DNA of 64,000 nucleotides from Pontibacter ruber (GTDB lineage: Bacteria; Bacteroidota; Bacteroidia; Cytophagales; Hymenobacteraceae): positions 1,240,001-1,304,000 of the forward strand of contig NZ_JALPRR010000001.1 of NCBI RefSeq assembly GCF_023630205.1, given 5' to 3'. The number at the start of each line of letters is the position of its first letter. Within the stretch, counting starts at the first letter, position 1. Made by a program: the position numbers and the translations under genes. The notes below the pieces were generated by a model. It saw nothing but the letters and a program-made list of their open reading frames with translations, did not search any database and was not told the DNA's origin. Shown here piece by piece: positions 41,913-50,543 of the stretch.

Positions 41913-42564
41913 CTTTGATTGCTTTTGTAGTGAAGATTTGAATCAGCTCGTCTAAAGTACCGTTAATGGTTTCTTCAAACATTTTTGAGATTTCACGTGA
42001 AACAGATGCCTCGCGCTCGCCGCCAAAGTACTCCTTGAACTGCGTTAGCGTTTTCAGCAGGCGGTGCGGCGACTCGTAAAAGATCATCGTGCGCTCCTCC
42101 TCTGCCAGGCTCTGCAGGCGCGTCTGGCGACCTTTTTTCAGGGGCAGAAATCCTTCAAATGTAAACCTGTCGGTACTAAAGCCCGATTTTACCAGTGCCG
42201 GCACAAAGGCGGTAGGCCCCGGAAGGCACTCCACTTTTATCCCGTGTTTCAGGCACTCCCGCACTAACAAAAATCCGGGGTCAGAAATTCCGGGCGTACC
42301 TGCATCCGATACCAGCGCCATCACCTCCCCTGCCTTTAGGCGCTCTACCAGGTGGGCCAGCGCCTTGTGCTCGTTGTGCAGGTGGTGGCTGTGCATGCGC
42401 TTTTCAATGCCCAGGTGCTGCAGCAATTTTCCGCTGGTACGGGTATCCTCGGCAAGTATAACATCCACCTCCTTCAGCACCCGGATGGCACGTAGCGTAA
42501 TGTCTTCGAGGTTGCCGATGGGCGTAGGCACTAAGTATAAATTGGTTTTCTCAGGTTCCTGCAT
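41878..42564 (-). CDS. rsmI: 16S rRNA (cytidine(1402)-2'-O)-methyltransferase RsmI
   Basis: S-adenosylmethionine-dependent methyltransferase of 16S rRNA C1402. The protein has 228 residues with NLYLVPTPIGNLEDITLRA at the N-terminus, VILAEDTRTSGKLL, and the cofactor-loop block LVSDAGTPGISDPGF, all standard. It overlaps lnt by 35 bp at the 3' end. It carries a 14/16 match to the parS consensus within its codons at 41989-42004, encoding the segment ASVSREIS. The upstream spacer shows an 8-bp repeat of the type AAAGGTAA. Confidence 0.95.
   Translation of the reverse strand: MQEPEKTNLYLVPTPIGNLEDITLRAIRVLKEVDVILAEDTRTSGKLLQHLGIEKRMHSHHLHNEHKALAHLVERLKAGEVMALVSDAGTPGISDPGFLLVRECLKHGIKVECLPGPTAFVPALVKSGFSTDRFTFEGFLPLKKGRQTRLQSLAEEERTMIFYESPHRLLKTLTQFKEYFGGEREASVSREISKMFEETINGTLDELIQIFTTKAIKGEFVIVVQGAK
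41989..42004. promoter_or_regulatory. parS-like site inside rsmI
   Basis: Reads GATTTCACGTGAAACA, matching 14 of 16 positions of the parS consensus, including the whole TTTCACGTGAAAC core. It is fully embedded in rsmI coding sequence, 40.5 kb from the perfect copy at 1427. Confidence 0.6.
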
Positions 42565-42591
42565 GCCGTAAAGATACTATAGATAAGGGAG

Positions 42592-42630
42592 AAAGGTAAA
42601 AAGGTAAAGAAGTAGAAAGGTAAAAAGGTA
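42592..42630. repeat. Degenerate 8-bp tandem array
   Basis: The GGT core recurs every 8 bp (42595, 42603, 42619, 42627, with a variant AGT at 42612) with AAAGGTAA-type units. It lies upstream of rsmI. It has an 8-bp instead of a 7-bp step, unlike the other arrays. Confidence 0.65.
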
Positions 42631-42697
42631 CAGAAGGCGTGGTTAGCTTCTGTACTTACCATTTCATCAAGCGTATGGGGGCTGCAGCTGCACCGGC

Positions 42698-42952
42698 TCA
42701 GGAGCCAGACGATAGGATTTTATCGGCTATTTCATCAATGCGTTTTGCCAGGGTATAATCCTTTTGTGTAACGGTGTTGCCTGCGTCGTGCGTGGTCAGC
42801 TCTATCTCTACTTTGTTGTACACGTTGCTCCACCAGGGGTGGTGGTTCTGCTCTTCGGCCACTTCGGCTACCTCGTTCATAAAAGCCATGGCCTGCCGGA
42901 AGTCCTTAAACGTGAGGCTGCGCTTTAATTTATTGTCTTCTTCTGTCCACAT
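42698..42952 (-). CDS. 4a-hydroxytetrahydrobiopterin dehydratase (pterin-4a-carbinolamine dehydratase)
   Basis: An 84-residue PCD/DCoH-type protein. Signature residues are visible in AFMNEVAEVAEEQNHHPWWS and VEIELTTHDAGNTVTQKDY, where the His-His-Pro and Thr-His pairs form the active site. It would recycle oxidised pterin cofactor after aromatic amino acid hydroxylation. The start MWTEEDNKLKRSLTFKDF fits the usual short length. No hydroxylase gene is adjacent. It is divergent from the SDR stress gene. Confidence 0.9.
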   Translation of the reverse strand: MWTEEDNKLKRSLTFKDFRQAMAFMNEVAEVAEEQNHHPWWSNVYNKVEIELTTHDAGNTVTQKDYTLAKRIDEIADKILSSGS

Positions 42953-43059
42953 AAAGTATAGTATAACATGAGTGACTGCGTATGTGCCTGTTACGGAAAC
43001 AAGCGGCCTAAGGAGGCGTATAGAAAAGGCCGCCGCTTGCGGCTACACCACATAAAGCT

Positions 43060-43929
43060 ATGAAAACTATGGAGAAGAAACCAGAATCGTTACCGGCACA
43101 GGAGCAGAAAGAGCAGCCAGGAAAAGAGCACGAAATGACACCAAAGCCCGAGTACATCCGGGAGTCTTACAAGGGCAGTGATAAATTGAAAGGGAAGGTA
43201 GCCCTGATAACGGGCGGAGACAGTGGCATTGGCCGGGCTGTAGCCGTGCACTTTGCCCGCGAAGGTGCCGATGTAGCCATTGTATACCTGAACGAAGACA
43301 AGGACGCTAAGGACACGCAAAAGCTGGTGGAGAAGGAAGGCCGCAAGTGCATCATCATGGCCGGTGATGTGGGAGACGAAACTTTCTGCAAAAAAGCAGT
43401 GGAGCAAACCGTAAAAGAGCTGGGCAAGCTGGATATCCTGGTGAACAATGCCGCCGAGCAGCACGAGCAGAAAGATCTACGGGATATCTCCAAAGATCAG
43501 CTGCAGAAAACTTTCCAGACCAACATCTTCGCCTATTTCTATATGGCCAAAGCGGCTCTGGAGCACATGAAAGAGGGCAGCGCGATCGTTAACTCTACTT
43601 CCGTAACCTCTTACAGGGGCAGCGACCACCTGATGGACTATGCCTCAACCAAAGGCGCCATTACGGCCTTTACCCGCTCGCTGTCGCAGAATCTTGCCGA
43701 GAAAAAAATAAGGGTAAACGGCGTAGCTCCGGGCCCGATCTGGACACCGCTGATACCTGCCTCTTTCGATGCCGATAAGGTGAAGGAGTTTGGTCAGAAT
43801 GTGCCTTTAAAACGCCCGGGGCAGCCATCTGAGGTAGCGCCTGCCTATGTTTTCCTGGCCTCGGAAGATGGCTCTTACATAACCGGGCAGGTGATACACG
43901 TAAACGGCGGCGAACAGGTAGGTTCCTGA
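43060..43929 (+). CDS. Stress-type SDR oxidoreductase (YghA/GSP39-like)
   Basis: A 289-residue short-chain dehydrogenase with a charged N-terminal extension (about 45 residues, ESLPAQEQKEQPGKEHEM) before the Rossmann motif TGGDSGIG. The catalytic tetrad appears in NNAAEQHEQ, STSVTSYRG and DYASTKGAITAF (Tyr-Lys). The extended N-terminus is typical of general-stress dehydrogenases such as Bacillus GSP39 and E. coli YghA. The substrate is unknown. Two small hydrophilic, disordered proteins follow on the same strand, suggesting a stress-response group. Confidence 0.9.
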   Translation: MKTMEKKPESLPAQEQKEQPGKEHEMTPKPEYIRESYKGSDKLKGKVALITGGDSGIGRAVAVHFAREGADVAIVYLNEDKDAKDTQKLVEKEGRKCIIMAGDVGDETFCKKAVEQTVKELGKLDILVNNAAEQHEQKDLRDISKDQLQKTFQTNIFAYFYMAKAALEHMKEGSAIVNSTSVTSYRGSDHLMDYASTKGAITAFTRSLSQNLAEKKIRVNGVAPGPIWTPLIPASFDADKVKEFGQNVPLKRPGQPSEVAPAYVFLASEDGSYITGQVIHVNGGEQVGS

Positions 43930-44019
43930 TTTTACCTAAACCATAGCGCCGGATTTGGAGTAAAAACACCTAAAGTGCTCCTGACCTTTGAGGAAAGGAG
44001 CCGGTAAAAGTAAAGCATC

Positions 44020-44331
44020 ATGGAGAAAGATAGAGAACATAAAGACCAGAATCAGTCGCAGGGCAAGGGCAATGGTAAAAACAGGCCTGTACGTGTGATT
44101 GAGGACGACACTTCCGAGCAGGAAATGATGGCCGGTCATATTATACCAGGAGCAGATCCGCCCAAGAATGAACATCAGCGTGGCGGCTATGGCAACCGCG
44201 ACGGCAAAGAAGGTTTCGGCAGCGATACTGCCGGCCAGGGCCCGTCTGCCACAGGCGTAAACGATTATTCTGATGACGGAACACCGCCACCAGATAACAT
44301 GCGCACCGAAGACGAAGGCAGAGGTACGTAA
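44020..44331 (+). CDS. Small hydrophilin-like disordered protein (103 aa)
   Basis: A highly hydrophilic peptide (MEKDREHKDQNQSQGKGNGK at the start) rich in Gly, Asp, Glu, Asn and Gln, with almost no aromatic or aliphatic core. It is predicted to be intrinsically disordered, like hydrophilins and stress-related seed-protein mimics. I do not recognise a named family. It lies 90 bp after the stress-type SDR gene and is probably co-regulated. Confidence 0.65.
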   Translation: MEKDREHKDQNQSQGKGNGKNRPVRVIEDDTSEQEMMAGHIIPGADPPKNEHQRGGYGNRDGKEGFGSDTAGQGPSATGVNDYSDDGTPPPDNMRTEDEGRGT

Positions 44332-44366
44332 GTATCTGCTATCGTAAATCATATAATTTTCAGGTG

Positions 44367-44390
44367 CTGAGCCAGCAGGCACTGGCTCAG
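44367..44390 (+). terminator. Hairpin between the two small hydrophilic protein genes
   Basis: Arms CTGAGCCAG and CTGGCTCAG pair perfectly (9 bp, 6-nt loop), followed by a mildly T-rich tract. It lies 32 bp before the next ATG and could terminate or attenuate. Confidence 0.55.
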
Positions 44391-44410
44391 GCCTATTGTT
44401 TAATTTAAAA

Positions 44411-44418
44411 GAAGGAGG
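44411..44418 (+). promoter_or_regulatory. Strong Shine-Dalgarno-like site
   Basis: GAAGGAGG lies 4-12 bp before the ATG at 44423. Most genes here have no such site, so it stands out and supports the 44423 start over an ATG at 44396. Confidence 0.65.
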
Positions 44419-44422
44419 GAAA

Positions 44423-44653
44423 ATGCCATCATACAAGCATACTCAGCAAAGCTCTGAGAACAAAGGAAGCCCAAGTGCATCAAGCCAGTCGAAAGCCGGT
44501 ACAAAGCCAGTAGACCCAAACCAGACACGTGCCGAGCACGACGAACTGGAGGACAAGTATACTAATGGGCCTGATGAACCAGCTGAGGGTATCAGAACAA
44601 ACAACCCAAACAGAAACCTGAACAAACCGGATATAGACAGAGGCAAGTACTAG
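44423..44653 (+). CDS. Small hydrophilin-like disordered protein (76 aa)
   Basis: The start at 44423, chosen because of the Shine-Dalgarno-like site just before it, gives 76 residues (MPSYKHTQQSSENKGSPSAS). An in-frame ATG at 44396 would read through that site. It is Ser, Asn, Pro and Gly rich with no hydrophobic core, so intrinsic disorder is likely. It forms a probable pair with the 103-residue protein upstream. The strong ribosome binding site suggests abundant expression. The function is unknown; protection of macromolecules during drying or osmotic stress is a guess from composition. Confidence 0.65.
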   Translation: MPSYKHTQQSSENKGSPSASSQSKAGTKPVDPNQTRAEHDELEDKYTNGPDEPAEGIRTNNPNRNLNKPDIDRGKY

Positions 44654-44678
44654 TCATACTTCTTTGTCATGTTTACAC

Positions 44679-44708
44679 AAATAGCACCTGCTCCGGCAGG
44701 TGCTATTT
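44679..44708. terminator. Intrinsic terminator
   Basis: A 13-bp stem (AAATAGCACCTGC / GCAGGTGCTATTT) with a 4-nt TCCG loop, followed by a T-tract, between the hydrophilin-like gene and the phosphatase gene. Confidence 0.92.
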
Positions 44709-44740
44709 TTATACCTGTTCTCCACCCCGTAACGTTTCCT

Positions 44741-45436
44741 ATGGCCCGCTACGCCATCACCGATATCCATGGCTGCGCCCGCACCTTCAAAGCTCTGGTG
44801 TTGGAGCAGTTACACCTGCGTAAAGATGATGAGTTATACCTCTTGGGCGATTATGTAAACAAAGGCCCCGATAGCAAGGGCGTGATCGATTTTATACTTC
44901 ACCTGCAAAAGCAGCATTACCAGGTACATTGCCTGCGCGGCAACCACGACCAGATGTTGCTCAATGCGGCCAGAGCAGGCGAACGTGCCCTGCTCCTAAC
45001 CCCTGATGAGAAAAAGCTCACTTACCAGAATTTCCGCATTTCAGACATAACCCACCTCCCTGACAAGTATGTAAATTTCTTGAACTCCCTCCCCTATTAC
45101 CTTGAGCTGCCTGATTACTACCTGGTGCATGCCGGTTTTGATTTCAAACAAGCGGACATTTTCAAAGACACCGATGCCATGATGAACATCCGCAACTACA
45201 AAGTGGATTGGGAAAAGCTATCGGATAAGCGCCTGTTGCACGGACATACCCCTACGGCACTGAGTATCATTCTACAAGGCGTTGATCAGCAGAAACAGTG
45301 TCTGAATCTGGATGCTGGCTGTGCCTACTACAAAAACGCTGCACTAGGCAATTTGGTGGCATTGGATTTAGACGCGATGCAGTTGTATAAACAGTGCAAT
45401 TTGGACAAGCCTTACCCTATAAACATAAAAAGCTGA
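44741..45436 (+). CDS. Serine/threonine-type metallophosphoesterase
   Basis: The ATG at 44741 gives 231 residues (MARYAITDIHGCARTF). An upstream ATG at 44669 would run through the terminator stem. Metal-binding motifs in order are DIHGC, GDYVNKGPDS, RGNHDQML, HAGFD and HGHTP, all required for a calcineurin-type phosphatase. PrpA/ApaH-like small members dephosphorylate phosphoproteins or diadenosine tetraphosphate; which one applies is open. It is the last gene before the AT-rich T9SS cargo island. Confidence 0.9.
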   Translation: MARYAITDIHGCARTFKALVLEQLHLRKDDELYLLGDYVNKGPDSKGVIDFILHLQKQHYQVHCLRGNHDQMLLNAARAGERALLLTPDEKKLTYQNFRISDITHLPDKYVNFLNSLPYYLELPDYYLVHAGFDFKQADIFKDTDAMMNIRNYKVDWEKLSDKRLLHGHTPTALSIILQGVDQQKQCLNLDAGCAYYKNAALGNLVALDLDAMQLYKQCNLDKPYPINIKS

Positions 45437-45852
45437 TATACAGACTTTATATAATATAATATTAAACTCCAATTATTGATTTATGGCAAGCCAATATGTG
45501 CTTTTTTAGTGCAATATTAATTGAATTCATAAAAATAGTTGGAAAAATTATAGCATGTTGTGTTTCTAATTTTTAATATTGCTTTATATTAATAATCAAT
45601 TAGACAGCGCAACAGTAAGGTAAAATAGGTTTCCAAAATATTGAAGAAAGTAGGAAGCTGCTGAAATAGCAGCCCGGCATTTTATTGTCTTTTAATTTAA
45701 AAGCTAATGCCCCTGCTGATTGTGCTCCGAAAATGAGTGCAATTAAATACTTGAAAAAGTATAAAGGAAACGCTTTGCCTATACTATTCAGCAGCTGATC
45801 CAGCTGTTAAAGGTGCGTTTACACAGCAACTAGAAAATCCTAATACTTTTTT
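45437..45852. other. AT-rich leader region before the first T9SS cargo gene
   Basis: A 416-bp AT-rich stretch with no convincing coding frame. It contains several TTAATATT-like runs and an AAGTATAAAG motif near 45757. No full TAnnTTTG with a -33 TTG was found. It probably carries a regulated promoter and a long 5' UTR. Confidence 0.5.
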
Positions 45853-48228
45853 ATGAAACACTTTTACAATTTCAATTTTGCTGCTAGTGTGCAGCCTGTT
45901 ACATCAGCTTTAGGAAGAGCTGCTGGTAGCAGATTAAGAAACTTTTTGACTCTTACGCTGCTAAGCCTTTTTATGTTGCTTGGGGTGGAAGTCTTTGGGC
46001 AAGCTGCAACGAAAATAGGCGTTGGTGCTAATGTAACAGCTAAAACATCCCTAGATGATACTCCTTTAGATTGGAACTTGGCATCAAGTTGGGTTGAAGG
46101 TGTTGTTCCGATAAGCTCAGATATAGTATTTATTCCAAAGGGTTCAGTCATAAAAGTAACAGGAAACGCAGTTTGTAATAGGTTAGATATAGATGCAGGT
46201 TCTGGTCAAGATAAAAGAGGTGGAGAGATTATCATTGGAGATGATAACGTTCCTGCTGGAACTACATCAACACTTACAGTTGCAAATCTTAGGTTCAAAA
46301 CAACCACTGGTAAACCAAAATTACGAGCAAATCTTACAATCCAGAGCAGCGGCCATTTAGTAGTGACGGATGCTATAACCAAGCACAGTCAAAACGGTGG
46401 TGCAGTGTCTGATGCCAACACCAATATATTTTATACCTTCTCAGATAAAAGTATTATCGAGTACAGTGGTGCTAACCAGACGCTATTTAACTTTTCAGCA
46501 GAAACGTATTCTGTTAAGGGGGAACCTGAGCAGACATCAAGTGTTTATCAAAATCTTATACTTAGTGGTAGTGGAACAAAAACGCCTACTGATGCTTTTC
46601 GAATAGAGGATAATCTTACTATAAATTCAGGAACCATATTTGCTGCAGGAAGCCTTGTGCATAATATCTCAGGTTCTGTTACAAACAGTGGAAATCTACT
46701 TGCTGGAACAAGTACAATTAACATTGGAGGTGATTTTACTAATACTGGTACTGGTGCATTTAATAAGGGAACAGGAAGTACTATAGTATTTAACGGTAGT
46801 AATCAGAGCGTTGCGGGGGTAAACTACCATAATCTTCAATTCACTACTTCTGGTACCAAGACAGCTACTGGTAATATAGGAGTTGCAGGAGCCTTTACAG
46901 ATAATACTGGAAGTATATTTGCTGCAGCTAGCTATACACATACCATCTCCGGTAACTGGAATATACAAGGAGCCTTTACTCCGGGGAGTTCTACAATAGT
47001 ATTGAACGGTAGCTCCGGTGTGGTGAAAAATATAAGTGCTGCGGCTGGTGCCCGTACTTTCAACAATCTTACAATCCAAAATGGTGAAGGGACTCTCTTG
47101 AATAACTTTTCAGTTACTGGAATTTTGGATTTAAAGACAAAATTAAAAACGCAAGGGTTTACACTAGATTTAGGCACAACTGGTGTATTAGCAAGAGCAG
47201 AAAACAACATTGAGTATATTGATGGCTTTGTGAAGGCTACAAGAAATATACCTGCATATGGAACTGGCACCCAGTTATTTGGTAATATTGGTCTAAGTAT
47301 AGGTAGTACTTCTTCTACATCGGTTGAGCCCATGACCTTAATTATAACACGAACAACCGGTAAAGAACTTTTAGCTGATAATGGATATAGTAGTGCAAGA
47401 CGCTATTATGACATCACTGCTGCGTCTGGCACAAGCATTGAAAAGGCAAATCTGCAAGTAGATATGGACTTTATGGTTTCAGAATTAAATCAGCCATCTT
47501 CTCCTCAATCTATATACAGACAAACCTCGGTTACAGCGGCATCTAGCACCTTCCAAGGAATCATATCGACTCTTTTTAAATCAACCGGTGAGACTACTAC
47601 TGGTGTGACTCAAACTTATCGCATTTCAAATTTCGGCACATTAGGACTATACACTGCAGGTAGTATGAATGCCCCCCTTCCAGTAGAACTTGCCTGGTTC
47701 AAAGCAGAGCGTCAGGCTCAGGGGGTAAACCTAACCTGGATGACGGCTTCCGAGAAAGACAACAGCGGCTTCGAAGTGCAGGTGTCAACAGACGGCCGAA
47801 ACTTCAGCAAGATTGGCTTTGTGAAAAGCAGCGTTACTACTTCATCTGTAGCACAACGCTACAGTTTCCTGGACAAGAATATCGCTACAGGTACCCGTTA
47901 CTACCGCCTGGCCCAAATAGACCTGGATGGAACAACCACCTATTCTTTTGTAAAAGCGATCAATGTAGGAGGTATAAAAGTAGCTACTGCAGCTTATCCG
48001 AACCCTTTTGCAAGCGATGTGACAGTGCAGTTGTCAAATGGTACACCACGTGAAGTACGTATTATACTTAGCAATGCTTTCGGACAGGTAATATCCGAGC
48101 AGCAGTCAGAAGCAACTGAGTCTGGCCAAGTAACTGTAAATATGTCTTCAGCAAAGGCAAGCGGTATCTACATCCTTCAGGTAGTAGATAACGGCAGCAA
48201 ACATACTTTCAAGCTGATGAAGAAATAA
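45853..48228 (+). CDS. Secreted protein with type IX sorting domain
   Basis: A 791-residue T9SS cargo protein. After a long N-region, a signal peptide core lies at about 31-48 (LRNFLTLTLLSLFMLLGVEV) before FGQA. Residues about 60-590 are Gly/Ser/Thr/Asn-rich beta-repeat modules with NTGSIFAA- and SGNLLAGTSTINIGGDF-like units, resembling a right-handed beta-helix adhesin. From about residue 606 (NAPLPVELAWFKAE) a conserved C-terminal module starts. It ends with the Por_Secre_tail sorting domain (AYPNPFASDVTVQLSN ... IYILQVVDNG). The DNA is clearly AT-rich up to 47660 and normal from there on. It probably is a surface or extracellular adhesin. A 21-bp terminator follows. Confidence 0.85.
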   Translation: MKHFYNFNFAASVQPVTSALGRAAGSRLRNFLTLTLLSLFMLLGVEVFGQAATKIGVGANVTAKTSLDDTPLDWNLASSWVEGVVPISSDIVFIPKGSVIKVTGNAVCNRLDIDAGSGQDKRGGEIIIGDDNVPAGTTSTLTVANLRFKTTTGKPKLRANLTIQSSGHLVVTDAITKHSQNGGAVSDANTNIFYTFSDKSIIEYSGANQTLFNFSAETYSVKGEPEQTSSVYQNLILSGSGTKTPTDAFRIEDNLTINSGTIFAAGSLVHNISGSVTNSGNLLAGTSTINIGGDFTNTGTGAFNKGTGSTIVFNGSNQSVAGVNYHNLQFTTSGTKTATGNIGVAGAFTDNTGSIFAAASYTHTISGNWNIQGAFTPGSSTIVLNGSSGVVKNISAAAGARTFNNLTIQNGEGTLLNNFSVTGILDLKTKLKTQGFTLDLGTTGVLARAENNIEYIDGFVKATRNIPAYGTGTQLFGNIGLSIGSTSSTSVEPMTLIITRTTGKELLADNGYSSARRYYDITAASGTSIEKANLQVDMDFMVSELNQPSSPQSIYRQTSVTAASSTFQGIISTLFKSTGETTTGVTQTYRISNFGTLGLYTAGSMNAPLPVELAWFKAERQAQGVNLTWMTASEKDNSGFEVQVSTDGRNFSKIGFVKSSVTTSSVAQRYSFLDKNIATGTRYYRLAQIDLDGTTTYSFVKAINVGGIKVATAAYPNPFASDVTVQLSNGTPREVRIILSNAFGQVISEQQSEATESGQVTVNMSSAKASGIYILQVVDNGSKHTFKLMKK

Positions 48229-48240
48229 CAACCAACATTA

Positions 48241-48285
48241 CTCATGCAAAAAGGGCCGCAGTTACTGCGGCCCTTTTTGCATGAG
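48241..48285. terminator. Very strong bidirectional terminator
   Basis: A perfect 21-bp stem with a 3-nt loop; arms run 48241-48261 and 48265-48285 with a GGGCCGCAG / CTGCGGCCC core and A/T runs at the outer half. It lies between two convergent T9SS cargo genes. Confidence 0.95.
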
Positions 48286-48296
48286 TAAAATCGTAC

Positions 48297-50543
48297 TTAT
48301 TCAGCGATCATCAGCTTGATGATCTGTACACCTTTAGAAGTCTTTATTCTGCCGATATAAAGTTGCTTGCTACCAATCGATCTGCTGATATCAAAGCTGT
48401 ACTCTTTACCAGCTATTACTTCACCCTTATACAGTTGCTTCACAACACGGCCATTCAGGTCAACAATATCAATGGCAATCTGGTCATTGTCATGCGCGAT
48501 CAGCTTCAGTTGTGATTTGTCCTGGATTGGGTTTGGAGAAATTGATGCGTTTACAATTTCAGTATTGTAGTCAGCTACAGTGTTGATAGTACCTGCGTTT
48601 CCTGTAGAGCAATCTCCCAGTACGTCGCCATGATCCAGGTGCGCCTGTACGGCCTGCGGAGCAATGCAGATAGGCTTGCCTTTGTGGCAAACTACTACTT
48701 TGTCTTTCCTGCTGTTATTACCGCAACGCACGTCGTTTACAAATACAGTTACTTCATCGGTGCTGGTGCAGCCATACTTGTCTGTAACTGTTACGGTGTA
48801 GGTGGTAGTAGTGGTCGGGCATACCTTAATGCTCTGGGTAGTTGAGCCAGTGCTCCAGTTATAAGTATAAGTAGCATCGCCGCTGGCAGTTAAAGTAGCG
48901 CATGCATACTTCTCTTCATATCCGTAGATCACGTTCTGGTCGGCACCTGCATTTACTACCGGGGCTACGCTTACCTCCATAACCTGCGATGTAGCATTGG
49001 TGCATCCGTTGGCATTGGTGTAAGTATAAGTTATAGTATGTTTGCCAATGCCGGCTACAGCAGGGTTGAACACGCCATTCTCAACACCAGTGCCTGTATA
49101 ACTACCTCCTGCCGGATATCCACCTGTTAACGTAAGAGGGCTGGCATTAACACATGCAACAGAAGAAGGCATGTTGAAGGATACTACCGGAAGGGCCTCT
49201 TCTTCTACTCTTACCTGCACAGTCGCGCTAACACAGCCGGTTGCATCTTTAACTAAAGCAGAGTAAGTGCCGGCAGCTAAATTATCAAATGTTGCAGATG
49301 ACTGAAAGGTGCTGCCGCCATTCAAGGAATAAGAAAATGGTGCTACCCCATTGTTTGCTTTAAGCGTCACTTTGCCAGTGCTGCTTCCAGCGCAGGTTTT
49401 CTTATCCAACGTGTAAGCTGCCTGAACGGCGCATCCTTTAGGAACTACATTGATATAAACCGTCATCTGGGTAGAGAGTGGCACTACGTCAGAGTCGGTG
49501 GCTACAAACTGCACTGTATACTTGCCTGTTACGCCTGCCTGTGGTGTCCAGGTAAAGGTGCCTTTTGCCGCGTCCCCGAATGCAGTTTGGCTGAAAGAAG
49601 CACCTTTTTCAAGCAAGGAGCTGTTCGCGTTCAGGGTCACGTTTTGTTTTTCTGCATCCTGAGCTGCTACTTCGAAAGACAAAGATTGCCCTTCCTGCAC
49701 AAACTGCTCTGTAAGCTGTGTAAACTCAGGTGCTGTGTTGTTGCCGGAGCTGATGTTCAGAATAAAATCGCGAAGAACAAAAGCGCCGGTATACTGGCCA
49801 TTGATTTTCTCGCGCAGCTTAACGTTTACCAGCCACAGCCCTTTTAAAGGTCTCTCCCACTTTATAGTGCCATCGTTAGCAATGCTGAAGCCTGATTCAC
49901 GCATGAGTTTATATGGATCACCCGATACGCCAAAAGGAATTTCCAGCGAATAATCCTGCTCATGTCCTTCCGGGTCTTCCATGTTCATGTTGAAGCTAAT
50001 GGCTTTATCAACATTGAAGTTAAAGATAGGCAGGTCATAAAACTGCGGAGAAGAACTTGGTGCATCCGGATTGTAGTTTACTGCGGCAAACAAACCGCTT
50101 TCCTCGGAACCGAAGTTTGAGCCATTCGCCCGGCAGCAGCTCTTCCAGGAAATTTGGTATAAACCAGGCTTAGACCAGGTAATACGTTGCCGCTGCACGT
50201 GTTCGATGGTGATACCATCAGGTAATAAGGTCTTAGAAATAGAAGTAGAGCCAGTGTTATACTTGGGCGATCCTTCATACGAAAGACTTATGCTACCTAC
50301 TGCGTCTTTATCCCAATACCCTCTAATAGTCATTTCATACTGACCTCCACCTAAATACTTGTAGGTTACCTGCCCCCCTTTGAAGTGAGAGGCCACAGCC
50401 GAGAAACTGGTTAAAAAGATGAAGAGCAATACCATCTTGCTGCATAACATCCAATTTCGGCGTTTGCCAAATTGGACTGTTCTGCCGTGCCTTTCTCCAC
50501 CTTGAAGAAGAGGTTTGTTGTGTAGAGTTTGTTCCATGGGCAT
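48297..50543 (-). CDS. Secreted protein with Ig-like, SprB-type and type IX sorting domains
   Basis: A 748-residue exported protein. A long basic N-region precedes the signal peptide (about 32-52, MLCSKMVLLFIFLTSFSAVA), so starts at 50537 or 50450 are also possible. It contains a first beta domain (HFKGGQVTYKYLGGGQYEMT), a cadherin/Ig-like domain (NTAPEFTQLTEQFVQEGQSL ... TGKYTVQFVATDSDVV), and an SprB-type repeat (KKTCAGSSTGKVTLKANNG ... AGTYSALVKDATGC). PKD-like segments and a C-terminal T9SS sorting domain (SISPNPIQDKSQLKLIA) follow. Surface adhesion or gliding-related function is likely from the SprB-type repeat. It is convergent with the 45853 gene. Confidence 0.82.
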   Translation of the reverse strand: MPMEQTLHNKPLLQGGERHGRTVQFGKRRNWMLCSKMVLLFIFLTSFSAVASHFKGGQVTYKYLGGGQYEMTIRGYWDKDAVGSISLSYEGSPKYNTGSTSISKTLLPDGITIEHVQRQRITWSKPGLYQISWKSCCRANGSNFGSEESGLFAAVNYNPDAPSSSPQFYDLPIFNFNVDKAISFNMNMEDPEGHEQDYSLEIPFGVSGDPYKLMRESGFSIANDGTIKWERPLKGLWLVNVKLREKINGQYTGAFVLRDFILNISSGNNTAPEFTQLTEQFVQEGQSLSFEVAAQDAEKQNVTLNANSSLLEKGASFSQTAFGDAAKGTFTWTPQAGVTGKYTVQFVATDSDVVPLSTQMTVYINVVPKGCAVQAAYTLDKKTCAGSSTGKVTLKANNGVAPFSYSLNGGSTFQSSATFDNLAAGTYSALVKDATGCVSATVQVRVEEEALPVVSFNMPSSVACVNASPLTLTGGYPAGGSYTGTGVENGVFNPAVAGIGKHTITYTYTNANGCTNATSQVMEVSVAPVVNAGADQNVIYGYEEKYACATLTASGDATYTYNWSTGSTTQSIKVCPTTTTTYTVTVTDKYGCTSTDEVTVFVNDVRCGNNSRKDKVVVCHKGKPICIAPQAVQAHLDHGDVLGDCSTGNAGTINTVADYNTEIVNASISPNPIQDKSQLKLIAHDNDQIAIDIVDLNGRVVKQLYKGEVIAGKEYSFDISRSIGSKQLYIGRIKTSKGVQIIKLMIAE

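Noticed and set aside
48041..48056. CCACGTGAAG as a further parS site
   Set aside because: Only the CACGTGA centre matches; the arms differ from the consensus at several positions. The same holds for GGCACGTGAAG near 121.
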